Assembly: GCA_030272585.1 (NCBI GenBank)
Contig: BSYQ01000005.1
Span: 1,426,001-1,490,000 of the forward strand
DNA length: 64,000 bases
Direction of reading: 5' to 3'
From: Bryopsis sp. KO-2023
Taxonomy: Eukaryota > Chlorophyta > Ulvophyceae > Bryopsidales > Bryopsidaceae
Below the pieces are notes generated by a model that did not search any database, was not told the origin of the DNA, and saw only the letters and a list, made by a program, of their open reading frames with translations. A program made the position numbers and the translations under genes. Positions 41,601 to 53,299 of this stretch are shown here, one piece after another (position 1 is the first letter of the stretch; each line of letters begins with the position of its first letter).

Positions 41601-42133
41601 CACGTTGTCGTAAAGAAAAAAGGGCAAAACAGCCGTGTTCTAGCGTCTCTATTTTCTTTTGAGCATCCCCCGGAGCGCATATGTTGGATAGGTCTCGTGG
41701 GCTTTGCACGTCGTTGCGTTACGGTAGAATAATGGATTTCGGAGTAACGCTTTTTACAGTAACGCTCTTCGAGCCAACCACACCACCCACGCCACCGCCC
41801 AAGTCGGGACTGGCGAAAGTGCAGATCCAGCATTCCACACGACAAGAAAGCTGGCGTTCCTTTCACAATTTCAAAACTTGCTTGCTGCGAGACAACTTAT
41901 CCAGATCGTAAAGCCAAAACACGCGACACGACCCTCCCTCCCCTCCTGTTCAGGGGGAAAAAAACGCTCAAACGCGCGCAACGTCCTTTCCGTGACGGAG
42001 AGTACAGATTCAACCACGCCGCACCAGTACTCGCTCCAGCAAGGCGTCGAGATCTCGGAATTCTTCCGAAACTTGCTCTTCTTACGGGATGGATCCCGGC
42101 GCCGGGTGTCGCAACGAAACGATGACACTGCAT
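35380..42133 (-). CDS. phytyl-ester-synthase-like esterase/acyltransferase, paralogue 1
   Basis: Minus-strand exons with matching phases: 40650-40877, 40218-40435, 39819-39925, 39447-39663, 39211-39333, 38814-38984, 38295-38500, 37501-37657, 37105-37299, 36469-36732, 35742-35855, 35380-35514 (stop TGA), about 710 residues. A probable first exon from the ATG at 42133 encodes an Arg/Ala/Ser-rich transit-peptide-like sequence (MQCHRFVATPGAG...). How it joins is unresolved. The N-terminal half is an alpha/beta hydrolase: nucleophile elbow GESFGG, acid in GEGDWLLPS, histidine in QRSHVLLQE. The C-terminal half is an acyltransferase: NHQTLGLD, ENVLLYPGGVRE, FWPEQSEFVRMAAKFGA. The protein matches plant PES1/2, plastoglobule enzymes that esterify phytol and diacylglycerol during chlorophyll breakdown. 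Its sister gene starts at 60412 in opposite orientation. Regulation is not visible. Confidence 0.9.
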
Positions 42134-42260
42134 TCGAAGTTCGGGAGGAAACCCTGCCACCGGAAAATAACGATTGGCTATTCAGTCGTTCGTTTTTTTG
42201 GGTTAGCGTTGGGATACACCAGTGCAAGAATAATGGCCGTTTGGGAAAAAGCAAAGATCT
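36469..42260 (-). repeat. left arm of an inverted duplication carrying acyltransferase gene 1
   Basis: This stretch reappears in opposite orientation from about 60300 to the window end. Matching covers exons, introns and 5' non-coding DNA, for example 41100-41290 with 60673-60860, and intron sequence around 40020-40140 with 61800-61920. The true far end of the arm cannot be set because the other copy leaves the window; the counterpart of gene 1 sequence left of about 38290 lies outside. Confidence 0.8.
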
Positions 42261-42451
42261 TGCTGCCTTGCGTTCTACAGCCGCATACGATTACGGGATC
42301 GATTAGCGATTACGGGATGTGGCTGTATGGCAGTCAGGAGGTCGTGTCCGACATGGCAAAGCATTCTTTTCATGCACTTTTCACTACGGTTCTACTCGCC
42401 CTCAAAATCAACAACCAAAGTGAAAGCAGTCCGTTTGCGTGTTGCGTTCCT

Positions 42452-42540
42452 GCAAAATTTGGAGTGACTACCGTATGATTCCTTTGGCCGCCATCGGTCT
42501 GGAGGACGGACTTGAATTATTGAAAACTTATGAGGATTGT
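42452..42540 (+). pseudogene. stray exon fragment of an acyltransferase gene
   Basis: On the plus strand the codons for AKFG, then IPLAAIGLEDG, match the exon at 36469-36732 of the minus-strand gene (about 32 bases nearly identical). Similarity fades after about 42530. It is upstream of gene 1 and in opposite orientation, a leftover of rearrangement in this duplicated locus. Confidence 0.65.
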
Positions 42541-43851
42541 CTGAAAACCAGCAAGCCAGCATTTCCATCTGGTCAAAATGAGTCGGGCAACCAGCATTTT
42601 AATCTGTGTGAAAATGTCGGTGAAGGCCTTTTGCTGACAAACAAACAAACATCAAATTAGGCCTTTTGCTGACCCCCCCCCCCCCTGTTCTGGAGATGGA
42701 AGGGGTGCAATGCATTTATCGAACTACGGGTCAACCTTCTCCACGTTCTTGCTTTGTGGAGGTTTGTCCTCACAACCAGCGAAACAAAGAAAAAATGCCT
42801 CCAGTTCCCTTCCCTTGCTGTGCTGTTTTAAATGTTCCACACATGATTCAACTGAGTGGAAAGTTTTCACTGTTGTAATTTATGTTTGTTTGTTTCACTG
42901 TTGCACACAAATCGAGATAATCTGTTTTGAATATGCAACTATGCAATACCAATATGGTGTTTCATTGAACAATTGACAAAAAACCAAACCAAAAATTGAC
43001 AAAACAGCTCTTGGGGGATCTATGCCTGGACTGTTGATTTGTTGAGTCAGACCGACCGATGGGGCTTCGACTATAAATAAAAATAAACGAATAAAAAATC
43101 ATAAAAATGGAAAGAGAAAAAAATAACTGTTCCCGGTGAAACATAATCTATTTCGACATTTCAAGCACCAGCAAAACACGAACAACGAGCATTTCTTTTT
43201 ACATCGTGGAGGAGATACCCTTCTCCCGATACAATGTTCCATAAATAGATACCATTGAAAAAGTCCAAAGCCAGAAAATATTCACCTAAGAAATAGAAAA
43301 GAATTAAGCAATACAATAAAATGGCAGGACTTGCAAAAGTCTGACCAGCAGACTAAAGGACGTATGTCCTCCAAACCTGTAAAAAATATCCCGTTTGTCT
43401 GACCAGCAGACCTCCAAGAAACACACATATGAATGCCGATTGCACCCAGAAACAAGAAATCTCCAAAGAGGACTTTTATACCACAGGAGTAAAACAACAG
43501 ATATTTATGAACCCCCCCCCCCCCAAAAAAAAAGAAAAGAAACTATCACTTGCATTATTGTTTTCTCCAAACACCCACCGACAGCAATTTGCCAATGGAG
43601 TTATCAAAAAAAGAATTATTTCTAGCTATTTTAATACCATTGCCAAAATTCAGCTCAGCACTGGTACATTTTTCAATCCACCCCCCTTGAACAAAAAAGA
43701 AAATCCAAAACACAAGGCCATTATATTATCACCTATTTGATCAATAAAGAATCGGAACAGTTCAGTCTTTGACAACAGCCTTTTTCGAGATGATTCTTTC
43801 TTCCTGTCGCCTATCTGAGGTAAAAAAAATCAACTGGGTGCGTATTTTTCC
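42541..43851. other. intergenic DNA and 3' flank of the RND gene
   Basis: AT-rich, with C runs near 42674-42686 and 43513-43524 and a direct repeat TCTGACCAGCAGAC at about 43341 and 43397. No gene recognised. Confidence 0.45.
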
Positions 43852-46800
43852 CTAGACCGTTTCGTAAGGCTTCGGACCAAAATAACCAAGCAACACAGGG
43901 AGCACCACCAGTCCATGCCAAACCCCCACCACCACAATACAGAAGAACATTTTGAAAAAGGTCTGGAAGATGTAATGAGTGGCAGATCCCATTATGACGA
44001 TAGCTAGCCACGTCGTGCATGCCCCGGAAAACACCTCTCCTCCGATTTGATGGAGGGCTTTTGCAGATCGTTGCTTTCGGCTGCCTTGATTAGTCATGAA
44101 CGCATGGGCTATGTGTGCTGAGTAATCCACGGCAATGCCAACGGCAAGGACTATATTGACGCTGGTGACCGTGTTGAATGTCAGACCTACGTACCACATG
44201 AAACCTGGAACGAAGATCCTCCATCAGTGATTCTCTTTGCCAAATCCTATTCCACAGGAAATTTGATTAAATAAATCTGCTTTTACTTGGTCGGCGCCAC
44301 GGAGCCTTTCAGATATGCAGCGGTAGTGTGGGGTAACAAATCACGATTAAATTCGCAACCAACTGGTAGGAGACAGTTCCCCAAAAAGAACATTCAAATC
44401 CAATTTTGCATCCGAGTGTGTGTTTTCTTTTTGCTAAAGATGGATCAAACCACCCGTAAGTTGAAAAAAAAAAAAATGTCGAAACATCGGAAGATGCCCT
44501 CACCAAACAAAACGACGTCGGTAAGCGCGACCATGCCCACCACGCACAGCGCCGCCACGTAATCCGCCAACAGCACAAGCGTTATGACCAGCACCGCCGT
44601 CCCCGCCATGATCACGTTCCACAGCGTTTCTCTTGTTATGACCTTGTACCCGTCGTAAAACAGAAACGTGTAATGGTAACCGATCGCCTGCAGCGACGGT
44701 GCCGCCAGCTTCGCCGTGTTTCGAATCCCATCCACCAAGTTGATCGCGTAAGCGCCGTTTATCACGTCCTTGGTGAAACCGTCGATTCGGGAAGAAACAA
44801 TGCTCGAAAAGTCGCCGTTGAACTTGACGTTGGCGTAATATGCTCTGCCGCTTGCCGACGTGAGAAACTCGCGTGTCCACTGAACGAAAGACGTCGAATT
44901 TGGGGGAAGCCCATAGGCAAGATCATGCACATGCGGCGATTCGGGCAGCCACTCAAGGAATTCTTCGTACCTGTCGGTGGAACATACATTGATCAACTCT
45001 CCGCGTTGAAAACAGCCAAGCATGAGCGTAGCGTTTGAGGGTAAGTCTGAAAATCGCACCATGTTTCGATTCTCGGGATGGGTGCGACATGCGGTTCCAT
45101 CCGGAGAGCCTCCCCCAGTGCCAGCAATTCATTTTGATGGTCGAAATAGGACACTCCATCCACGGGCTCCTTCGTGTAAATGCTGAAAGAAACTTGGTTT
45201 CCTGCATAGTATTTGGACTCCACCAAAAAGCTTTCCTTCAGCCAGGAGCCCTCCGGAGTGAACCAATCTCGGTAACGAAAATCCATGTAGACGTTCGTGC
45301 AGCCGTAGATGGCGGCGGCCACCAACATCAACTCGATTGACAGGACTCCCATGCTCCCCAGTGGATGCAACGATACTCGAGGCAGCCACTCGCCAATCAT
45401 TCTGTGAAAGGAACATTACCAACCAGGGTTAAATCTTAAAACCGTACCTGTCATGAACACATGTTTGAAAACACCACCGTTTTACGTCAAAAAAAAGTAG
45501 AAAAATTGTAATATGCTTCTTTTATATATATATATATAAAAAAAAGCTTTGATGGGGCAATTTATCTTTCATTTAATGACGGGAAAAGAACGCCTGTCGA
45601 TTAACCCTATCCAGGAAAAAAAATTGCATCTTTCCCCAGATAAGAATCCAGGATTTGAAGTCACGTGTGAACATGAAATTCAAAAAACTCCAGCCAGGAT
45701 TCGATTGGGTAGGCGAAAGAAATCATACCTGGTGGTAAAAGATGGCTTGTCCTCATCAAACTGCCCCCGTCCGAAAATTTTGCCCCTTCCCATACCCTTT
45801 TTCTCAATTTTGGGCAAACTTTTCTCCTTAGTTTGCATTTCTTTGTTGCCACCTTCCATCTCGACCCCACTCAACACCAAGCCAGTACTGAGCGGGGGAA
45901 GCTCCTTGGCAGAATCGTCCGTAAAGACTGCTAAATCTTTATTCCGTTCGTTGGGGGCGTCATGGAATTTTGGATCCTTCGATTGCATGTCTTGATTTGG
46001 CTTGGATGATTCAGGACGGCTTCCCAAACCAAAAAAGGGGCACCCGAGTTTTGCCCTGACTTCACGGCGTGAATCGAGTGCAAGAAAAGCCAGGAAGAAA
46101 GTAATCTGTGCAAAAAGAAGGCAGGGGGGGGGAAGTCAGACATGGCAGCATTGGCATTTGTAGCTTGTGTCTTTCGTTTCAAATTGAGGGATTTTCGCAT
46201 GTGGTGTTGGAAATCTGACATGCTGTGACATTACATTACAGAAAATATTGAATCATGCTGTTTCATCCTTGAAACCAATTGATAGTAAAATTATTTATAT
46301 ATAAAAAAAAATTAAAGGGGGGTGTTTTGGGTTGCGTCAAAAAAACAATTGGTTGAGCAGCCAGTGACCCCAGTTTTCGAATCTTGACATATTTTTCTCT
46401 GCATTTTGACCAAAAAAAACTAAATAAAATTTCCTTTTTTCTTCATTTTATTTAATTTTTGGATGGATTGCAACTTCCATCCAAAAATCATCTCACCTGA
46501 AACAAGAAATCAAACAGAATTCCAAACACTGCAAAAATGCAGAAACCTTTCAAGGCGGGCAGTTGGGTGTAGACCCCCACGCAGAAAGCAATCAAATCCG
46601 TAAAAGATGTCACAAAAATGGACGCCCCCGCATGCCGCATGGTTTCCCCAATTCTATCCTCCACGGAGCCTGCTTTGTTCGATTTTGAGTAGGCCCCCAC
46701 AATAACAAAGGTATCATCCACTCCGAGTCCCAACAGCAAAAATGGCAGCGTTTGAACCACAGGGTTGAAAGGAACAATCAAGACAGCCAGCCCAAAGGAT

Positions 46801-49421
46801 GTAACGATGGAAAATAGCACTGGAAGAACAAGCAATCAACATGACTTCTTTGAGAGACTGTTACAATCAATGCTTTGACGAAAAAGGGCATTCAGGTTAT
46901 GGATCCAATTGGAGTGAAGGATTGAGAAAGGGGGGGGAGGAGGAGGAGGAGAAGGAGGGGGGGGGGGGGGGGGGGGGGGGGGAAATATGCATGGCTGATC
47001 GTTGCTTAAATACAGAAGCGTATTGAATCGGCCAACATCTGCCACTTTCAGATTCAAACTTGAAGAGAATACGGAAAAGTGACGTTACGCAAGTTCATAT
47101 TCCAAAAAGAGGAAGGAGGACCACTCACCCACCCGAAAACACGCTAAAAATAGCAAGTTGAGACTTGATGTGGACCGGGCTGTTTCGAAATAGAACCACA
47201 TGGGTGTAAGCCACAATCAGACCGTAGCCGATCGTGAGAATCTTGATGTCGCTTTTGATGGCTTTGTTGGATTCCTGGTCCACCGCTCTATAATTAGAAA
47301 CAAAGCCTTGCATCGTCGAGCTGCTCCACAGTTGTCTGACTATGGACACCAGTTTGAAATCCCAAGCACGTGCTCGAGGGTCGACAGTTTCCCCATTTAT
47401 TTCTTGCTGCAATGAATTGAAAAACAAAACAAAAACTAAAACTAAAACTAAAAAAAACACAAGGGTATGCAAAAAAGGCTTCGTTAGAAGCTGTTGCGGG
47501 TGAATCTTTCGGTTGAAAAATGGAGGTTGATATTCCAGAACGACGCAAAAAAAAAAAAAAAAAAAAAATGGAAGCAAATTCTTTGTCTTAAGCTACTTTG
47601 ATTGATTTCTTTCATTGAGCGAACGTCAGTCTTACCAGCTCATACTTGAGGTCCACGGCAATCAGAAAAACCTGTGCAGCATTTATTTTGCCATCGGCAG
47701 TCTTTTTCGTCCCACCCATAACAAAATCTTTGTTCACTGGGATGCCATACTGAGTCGAGATGTCTAAAAAACAAAAACCACAGCGGAAATTTGAACAAAA
47801 TCGGAAAAAAAGTAGTTTTTTTTTTCCTCGGTGGTGGCCCCATTATCATTTTCATAGCACACCAAGTACATTGGCTTTCCTCCACAATGCCATACAATCG
47901 AACAAAAAAAAACAAAAAACACTGTTTCGGACCCACTGCTTTTCCATTCTCACTTATAATTGGGTTTTGCTGGACCCAGCAATAAGATCAGTTGCAAGTC
48001 TCAACGGAAAAAAGCAAAGCAACCAATCCAAACACACCGGAAGAAGCAAATCAACAGTTTTTGATTGTTTTGATTGTTTTTTTTCTGAGGAGTATAAAAA
48101 GTGAGAAAATAAAAGATGGCTGTGAAACAATATATACATTTTTTTCTGAGGAGTATAAAAAGAAAGAAAATAAAAGATGGCAGTGAAACCAAATCAACCT
48201 GAGTTAATAGTGGCCAACACATCATCATCGGCCAGGAGAGCTGCTCGTGAGTTGTTCCATGCATCCAAAATACTTTCGGTCTAGGGAAAAAAAAACCAAA
48301 AAACAAGTTGATTCTCAACATGAGTGTTCAGAATGGCATGGGTGCTCTTTCTTATGGAAAAAGAAAAAAAAAAGCGCAAGAAATTGGGTCAAGTGGTGAA
48401 AATTGAAACTGCGTTAAGCTCACCCCTTGATAGACTTCATGATATTTTCTTTTTTCATGATCTTTTCTTTTGTCATGATTTTTTCTTTTTTCATGATTTT
48501 TTTCTTTTTTCATGATTTTTTTCTTTTTTCATGATTTTTTTTCTTTTTTTTATGATTTTTCTCTCTTTTCATGATTTTTCTCTCTTTTTTCTGTACCTTA
48601 CAGGGGCCCCCTTTGACCGGGCGGAAGCACACTTTGCCATACGTGATCCTTTCCCCATCATATTCGGCAGCACATTCTTCGATAGCTTGGTGGAGCTCCA
48701 TGAGGTCCAACAGGTTTGATTTAGCTGCTGCTTGTGAGGAAAGCAAATTCGGGTCTTGACCCTCTGCAGCCGTCACCATCACTCGATTCTGAAAATGAAA
48801 AATGAATGGTTTTGGGGTCAAGATTATTTTTTGGGCTGTATGCAAATTCATGGAATGGTCAACACACTTTCAAGATATCGAAATCAATGATTCCTCTAAA
48901 CGAAATGAATTTTTAGGGGTTGTATTTGTTGATGGTCATGCTATGGATTGATTAGGATATATTTTCCACATTCAGTATCGATTGCTGTTTTAAAACAGCA
49001 GCCCAGTCCAGGGAATGTGTTGCATCCAAAACTGTCAATAAAAACTAGCTTTTGTGGCGAAATTAGGCAAACGCAGGGGGTCAGTTGACATTCAAACTGG
49101 TTTGCGAGGAAGGATATGTACCTGCACTGGCGGAAATCCATACAAATCTTCAACATACTTCCTGTCGACAAACGATTGGGCATTTTTGGGGGTGTAGAGC
49201 TGATCGCCATCCACCTCTTGGTGGAATTTAAACCAAAGAAGCAGGGCTCCTCCAACGGCAAAAACCAGGGACAAGAAAATAACCCAAACTGGATTTCTGG
49301 CCACAAATCGACCCTCCAACTCCAAACCCCTTGCAATACCTTCCAAGATGAAAAACCATTTCAGTGATTGTTCTGCAGAGTATGATCTTCTGGGAAAAGC
49401 AAGGGAGCTGGAATAAGACAT
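43852..49421 (-). CDS. Patched/Dispatched-type RND membrane protein with sterol-sensing region
   Basis: Ten minus-strand exons with consistent phases: 49122-49421, 48597-48788, 48199-48280, 47636-47763, 47133-47406, 46497-46819, 45729-46105, 45060-45401, 44504-44970, 43852-44204 (stop TAG), about 945 residues. The N-terminus has one hydrophobic helix (WVIFLSLVFAVGGALLLWF), then a large luminal or extracellular loop. A five-helix sterol-sensing-like block follows (YGLIVAYTHVVLF, LFSIVTSFGLAVLIV, LPFLLLGLGVDDTFVIV, IFVTSFTDLIAFCVG, FCIFAVFGILFDFLF), then a second loop and a second helix block with VNIVLAVGIAVDYSAHIAHAF. LGVDDTF and GIAVDYS are the paired acidic motifs of RND proteins such as Patched, Dispatched and NPC1, used for proton- or ion-coupled lipid transport. 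Substrate unknown. Upstream codons to about 49659 are open in another frame and could be an extra first exon. Confidence 0.9.
46957..46982. repeat. 26-base G run in an RND gene intron
   Basis: An uninterrupted G run preceded by (GGA)n, in the intron between 46819 and 47133. It is C-rich in the direction of transcription. Confidence 0.85.
48437..48592 (-). repeat. intronic tandem repeat with a CATGATTTTT unit
   Basis: About eight to nine copies of an 18-21-base unit (TCATGATTTTTTCTTTTT and variants) fill the intron between the second and third exons of the RND gene, ending next to the splice donor at 48596. Confidence 0.8.
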
Positions 49422-50768
49422 ATACTTCTTTTACAGGTGGGTGGGGAGATTTTTGGTAGATCATAATTTGGATGTTACAGTTTGGAGCCGCCGCCATCGC
49501 ACCCGTCGCGATTCTATTCTTGATTTCTGTCAACGCATGCGGTTTTCCGGTCAAGGTGCCGACCGTGCCGCGCTGATCGGGGTCATTGGTGGGCTCTTCC
49601 TTCGCCGGGGAATTCGGAATCGATACGGGCAGATCGCCAGCGCGTTCGCTCGTGACCATACGATGGATTCAGCGACGTTCTGCACCGAACGAAAGCGGGG
49701 AAGAGGGATGGGGAAGGTTAGTGCGAGGGCCCCCAACGTTTCCCGTTCGACACGTGACGTCGATGTCCAAGGCCCCTTGCGAACGGCATCACTGTCGCGT
49801 CAAATTTCCATTCCGACGGCGACGTGGTACCAATCGGGGGCGAATGGGCGTGTCAGAGAAGAGGGTTCTTGGACGTGACGATTGCCACCCCCCCCCCAAA
49901 CCCCCTTGAAGTTTTTGCTTTCGCGCATTTTCTTGCAAGTCTTTCTTTAAGAAAGCCTGGGAACGGAAATCGAGAAAAAACACAATCGAAAGGCGACCGA
50001 GAATCGTTCGCCGGCACACCGGTGAATTTTTCCGTTAGGAGCACCATTCGAGGCGCGAATTTCCCGCCGGCCAATCGTGAGGGCTCGAATTTCAGGTAAG
50101 ACTTGCGGCGCATGGAAAAAACGAAAAAGAGAGTTTTTTGTTTCGGTTCGTGGAATGCATGGAGCTTATTGGGACGCCATGAAAATGCGCTGCCTGTGGA
50201 ATATGGACGGAAGCTAAAGACCGAGGTGTTTGAGCGCCATCCCATGTCGAATCAGCGTAGGAGGAAATACGTAGTTTCTCGTCGTAGTGACGGGGGGGGG
50301 GATACAGCGAAAAAAAAATTTGAAGAGGGGCGGGGGGGGCGTTGGTGTGCGTGTGGAGACCCCGGTCCGGTGTTAAATCAACGCGCTCCACGAATGGTTT
50401 TCCATGGATCGATTCATTCAGCCCACGCGGGCTGTTTCTTAAATTTTCATTAAGGTTTTCTCATTTAAGAGAGGGGAGGGACACAGCAGGCTTCCCCCTC
50501 CTGATCCTGTTTGCTCCATTTTGATATTATCGATGCAGTCTTTCGATCGAATTGGGAAAAAACTGCCAGCATTCGAAAAACGATTTGTCATGGATATGCA
50601 TCCATCCATGAAAATGTTTTTGGCCTATTGGTCGATCCATAAATAGATTCTATTCAGAATCTATGCGAAAGTCTCGAAAAGGACCCTGCCTGCCTGTTGA
50701 CTTTTTTTTCTCTACATGGATGGTTGGTTTTACCTGATTTTTATTTTCCCCTCTGTATGTACAGCATT
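49422..50768. other. divergent promoter region between the RND and AP2 genes
   Basis: The two genes are transcribed away from each other from this 1.35-kb interval. 49480-50100 is GC-balanced and likely holds the leaders of one or both genes. A splice acceptor (CTCTGTATGTACAG, ending 50764) just before the AP2 start suggests an intron in its 5' UTR. Confidence 0.5.
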
Positions 50769-52430
50769 ATGCAAGACACCATGGGGGAGGCGGAAGCCGC
50801 AACTGACATGAACCAGACCTACTTCCCAGCATTCGACACTCTGGTGGCAGCCGCCGGGGTGGATGAGCTCCTGGCTGCCAGGGAAAAGGCCAGTCCAAAG
50901 AAGGATGAAAGTGGAGATGAATCTAGGCAATTCAGAGCTGACCAGTTGCATGGGAAAAACTTGGAACCAGAAGCACCAGGGAGCTGGAGGTTGACTTTCG
51001 GTGGGGGCTCGATCGCCACCGAAATGACGGCCGCATGCAAAGGCAGGGAAACCACTGTGTTGACCCCACTCAAAAAAGTCAGGCCTCCTGGCATGAAAGC
51101 TGAAGAGAGCCCCTTCGGCAGGGGGAGTAGGAGGAGGGGGGTCAGAACTCTGGGGGCTAGAACTGTCTCCCAGGCTGCCATAGACCGACGAAAAATCAAG
51201 GATTTGGAAGCTGGCGAGGATGTGATGGCACCTGGGGGGTTTGCTGAGAATCGAGTGAAAAAGCGGGCAGGAGAGGATGGACTGGAGTGGGAGGAGGAGG
51301 AAGTGAATGGAAACTTGCCGAAAAGAACCGCCCTGATGGCGTACAGAGGGGACAAGGGGGAAGATGAGATGGAGCTGGAAGGAGATGGCACAGAAGAAGA
51401 TGCTGATTGGAAGCCCCAATCCAGGCCGAGGTCGATGGGGGACCGAAAGCTGAGGAGGAGATCTGATTCGCTGCAGCTTTTGCCTGTGGATGATGGGGCA
51501 GCTGGCAGGCGAAGGAGGGGAAGACCACCAGGTTCAGGCAATAGGAAACCCATGGAGCCCCAAAGGGTGGGGCCTGATGGGACGAAGCAGTTCAATCTCA
51601 GGTCGGCTAGATTCACGGGGGTGTACCGCACTCCAGCTGGACGGTGGAGGGCCCAGTTTTGCCATCGTGGGCAGGTGGTTCAGCTTGGGATGTACGACAA
51701 CGAGGATGCAGCTGCAAGGCGGTGGGACATGGAGGCCATTCGCTTGCGTGGCACCAGCACCCAGCTGAACTTCACCTTTTTAAAGCCGGTGTATTTGAAA
51801 CAACTGGAGAGGGCTGAGAAGTACAATGTGGGATACGACGTCGACCTGAGTGATCAAATGCTGTTGGATGCTGCGAGTGCTGAAGATGGCATGGAAACCA
51901 CCACGGTTGCGATCGAGGATTTCGCTGGTGCTCTGGCTCAGTTGAACGTCCCTGGAGACCAAGCCAGGGATCCCCGGAGGAGACCGTCCCCGGAGATTGC
52001 TGATGGAACGGCCACCATCAGTGCCTCCCCTGTCCCCCTGCTCCCAAGTATGTCAGGTGGAGAGGTTATGGATGGGGATGAGGGGCATGCCAGTGACCCT
52101 TGGGCAGCCTTGGTTTCAGCTGCTGTCCCTGACAGCTTGGAGGGCACCAAGGTGGTGCCAGAAACGGTGCTCGGTCAGGTGAAGACCATGCTGGAAGGGA
52201 TCGTCAAGGCAGCCGACAAAGACATCCAAATGACGAGCTCCCGGATGACTAATGCATCTCAGATCATTCACTACGGGGAGTGCATGAGGCGTGAGGCTGA
52301 AGTGTGTTTGGATCTGTACAACGCCCGTCGGGATGCTGCATCCAAGTTGCTGGACAAGTTTGAGGTGGTGCTGACTACTTCTGGAGGGGACGAGAGAGCT
52401 CCTGATCAAAACACCTCTAATACCAACTGA
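50769..52430 (+). CDS. AP2/ERF-domain transcription factor with an AT-hook
   Basis: Single coding exon of 553 residues from the ATG at 50769 (a second ATG is at 50781) to TGA. Residues about 279-336 are one AP2/ERF DNA-binding domain: FTGVYRTPAGRWRAQF, then LGMYDNEDAAARRWDMEAIR and LNF, matching the YRG and RAYD elements of the family. Just before it, about residue 240, GRRRRGRPPGSGNRK is an AT-hook. The N-terminus is acidic and Lys/Arg-rich, probably regulatory and disordered; the C-terminus (about 470-540) is helical. Expected role: nuclear, sequence-specific regulator with minor-groove help from the AT-hook. The upstream in-frame codons before 50764 are probably intron. Its direct targets cannot be inferred. 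It shares a divergent intergenic region with the RND gene. Confidence 0.88.
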   Translation: MQDTMGEAEAATDMNQTYFPAFDTLVAAAGVDELLAAREKASPKKDESGDESRQFRADQLHGKNLEPEAPGSWRLTFGGGSIATEMTAACKGRETTVLTPLKKVRPPGMKAEESPFGRGSRRRGVRTLGARTVSQAAIDRRKIKDLEAGEDVMAPGGFAENRVKKRAGEDGLEWEEEEVNGNLPKRTALMAYRGDKGEDEMELEGDGTEEDADWKPQSRPRSMGDRKLRRRSDSLQLLPVDDGAAGRRRRGRPPGSGNRKPMEPQRVGPDGTKQFNLRSARFTGVYRTPAGRWRAQFCHRGQVVQLGMYDNEDAAARRWDMEAIRLRGTSTQLNFTFLKPVYLKQLERAEKYNVGYDVDLSDQMLLDAASAEDGMETTTVAIEDFAGALAQLNVPGDQARDPRRRPSPEIADGTATISASPVPLLPSMSGGEVMDGDEGHASDPWAALVSAAVPDSLEGTKVVPETVLGQVKTMLEGIVKAADKDIQMTSSRMTNASQIIHYGECMRREAEVCLDLYNARRDAASKLLDKFEVVLTTSGGDERAPDQNTSNTN

Positions 52431-53299
52431 TGGGGTGGTTTTTTCCACCCAGTTTGTTTTTTTTTGAGAGGAGAGGGGGGGGGGGGGAGAAAAAAGAGAA
52501 GGAATTCTCGTGTATTATGTTGCATGTTGTGGTGCATTTGCTAGGATCGCTCGACCGGAAGCTTCTTGTTTTCTGGGTTTCCTTTGTTGTTTTTGCAGTG
52601 AGGGTTTTTTTTTTCCGTTGGGGAGGGGGGTTTGATCATTTTTCTGCATGGAGAAATTGCCGATGAAAGGAAACGGACATTGTGTTTTTCTACTACGGGC
52701 ACAAATATTGTTGCGGAGTTTTTTTTCTTTAGGATGATGCAGATGGGATGTACGATCCGCTTGTTGGAAGTGCAGACGTGTTTTGGAACTTTTTTTCTTT
52801 ATGTTTTACAGAATTTTGAGGTGGTAAAATGTTGTTTGAGCGAAAAACAAAGCTGGGTGAAACGACATCTCACCCAACGATCCCAAGCAAGTACGTCATG
52901 CTGCGCAGACTCAACGATTTTTTTTTTTTGAAAGATTGAGCTGGACACGATACAATAGAACAGCCTTCACGATTTTAAGCTTTTTTGGAGCCGCTCCTTC
53001 GCAGGCAATCCTTCCTGAAATTTTTCTTTTGTTTCACCTTGGGGGGCTTCTTTGTGTGGAATCGTCATCTTATTTTATTTCTCCTGAACTCACACAGAGT
53101 CAGTCCTGTGTGTCACCGCCCGACATAAGCACACATCATCTTGCACCATCCATTAGATCAGCGGGATCAATATTCCAGTGACAGGATGGTGTCGTATTTT
53201 GCTCAGCGACGAAGTTCTTGTTTTGGCAACAGATGGCCTTTCCCTGTGAATCTTGGAAGTGGGCAGCGATTCCTGTTGCATTTTCGAAACGCCAAAAAA
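52431..53299. other. 3' UTR of the AP2 gene and leader of the golgin gene
   Basis: T- and G-rich sequence after the AP2 stop, then more complex sequence from about 52930. Nothing else recognised. Confidence 0.5.

Noticed and set aside
49441-49909. Plus-strand open frames upstream of the AP2 gene
   Set aside because: No domain and no link to the AP2 frame; the minus strand may carry the RND leader.
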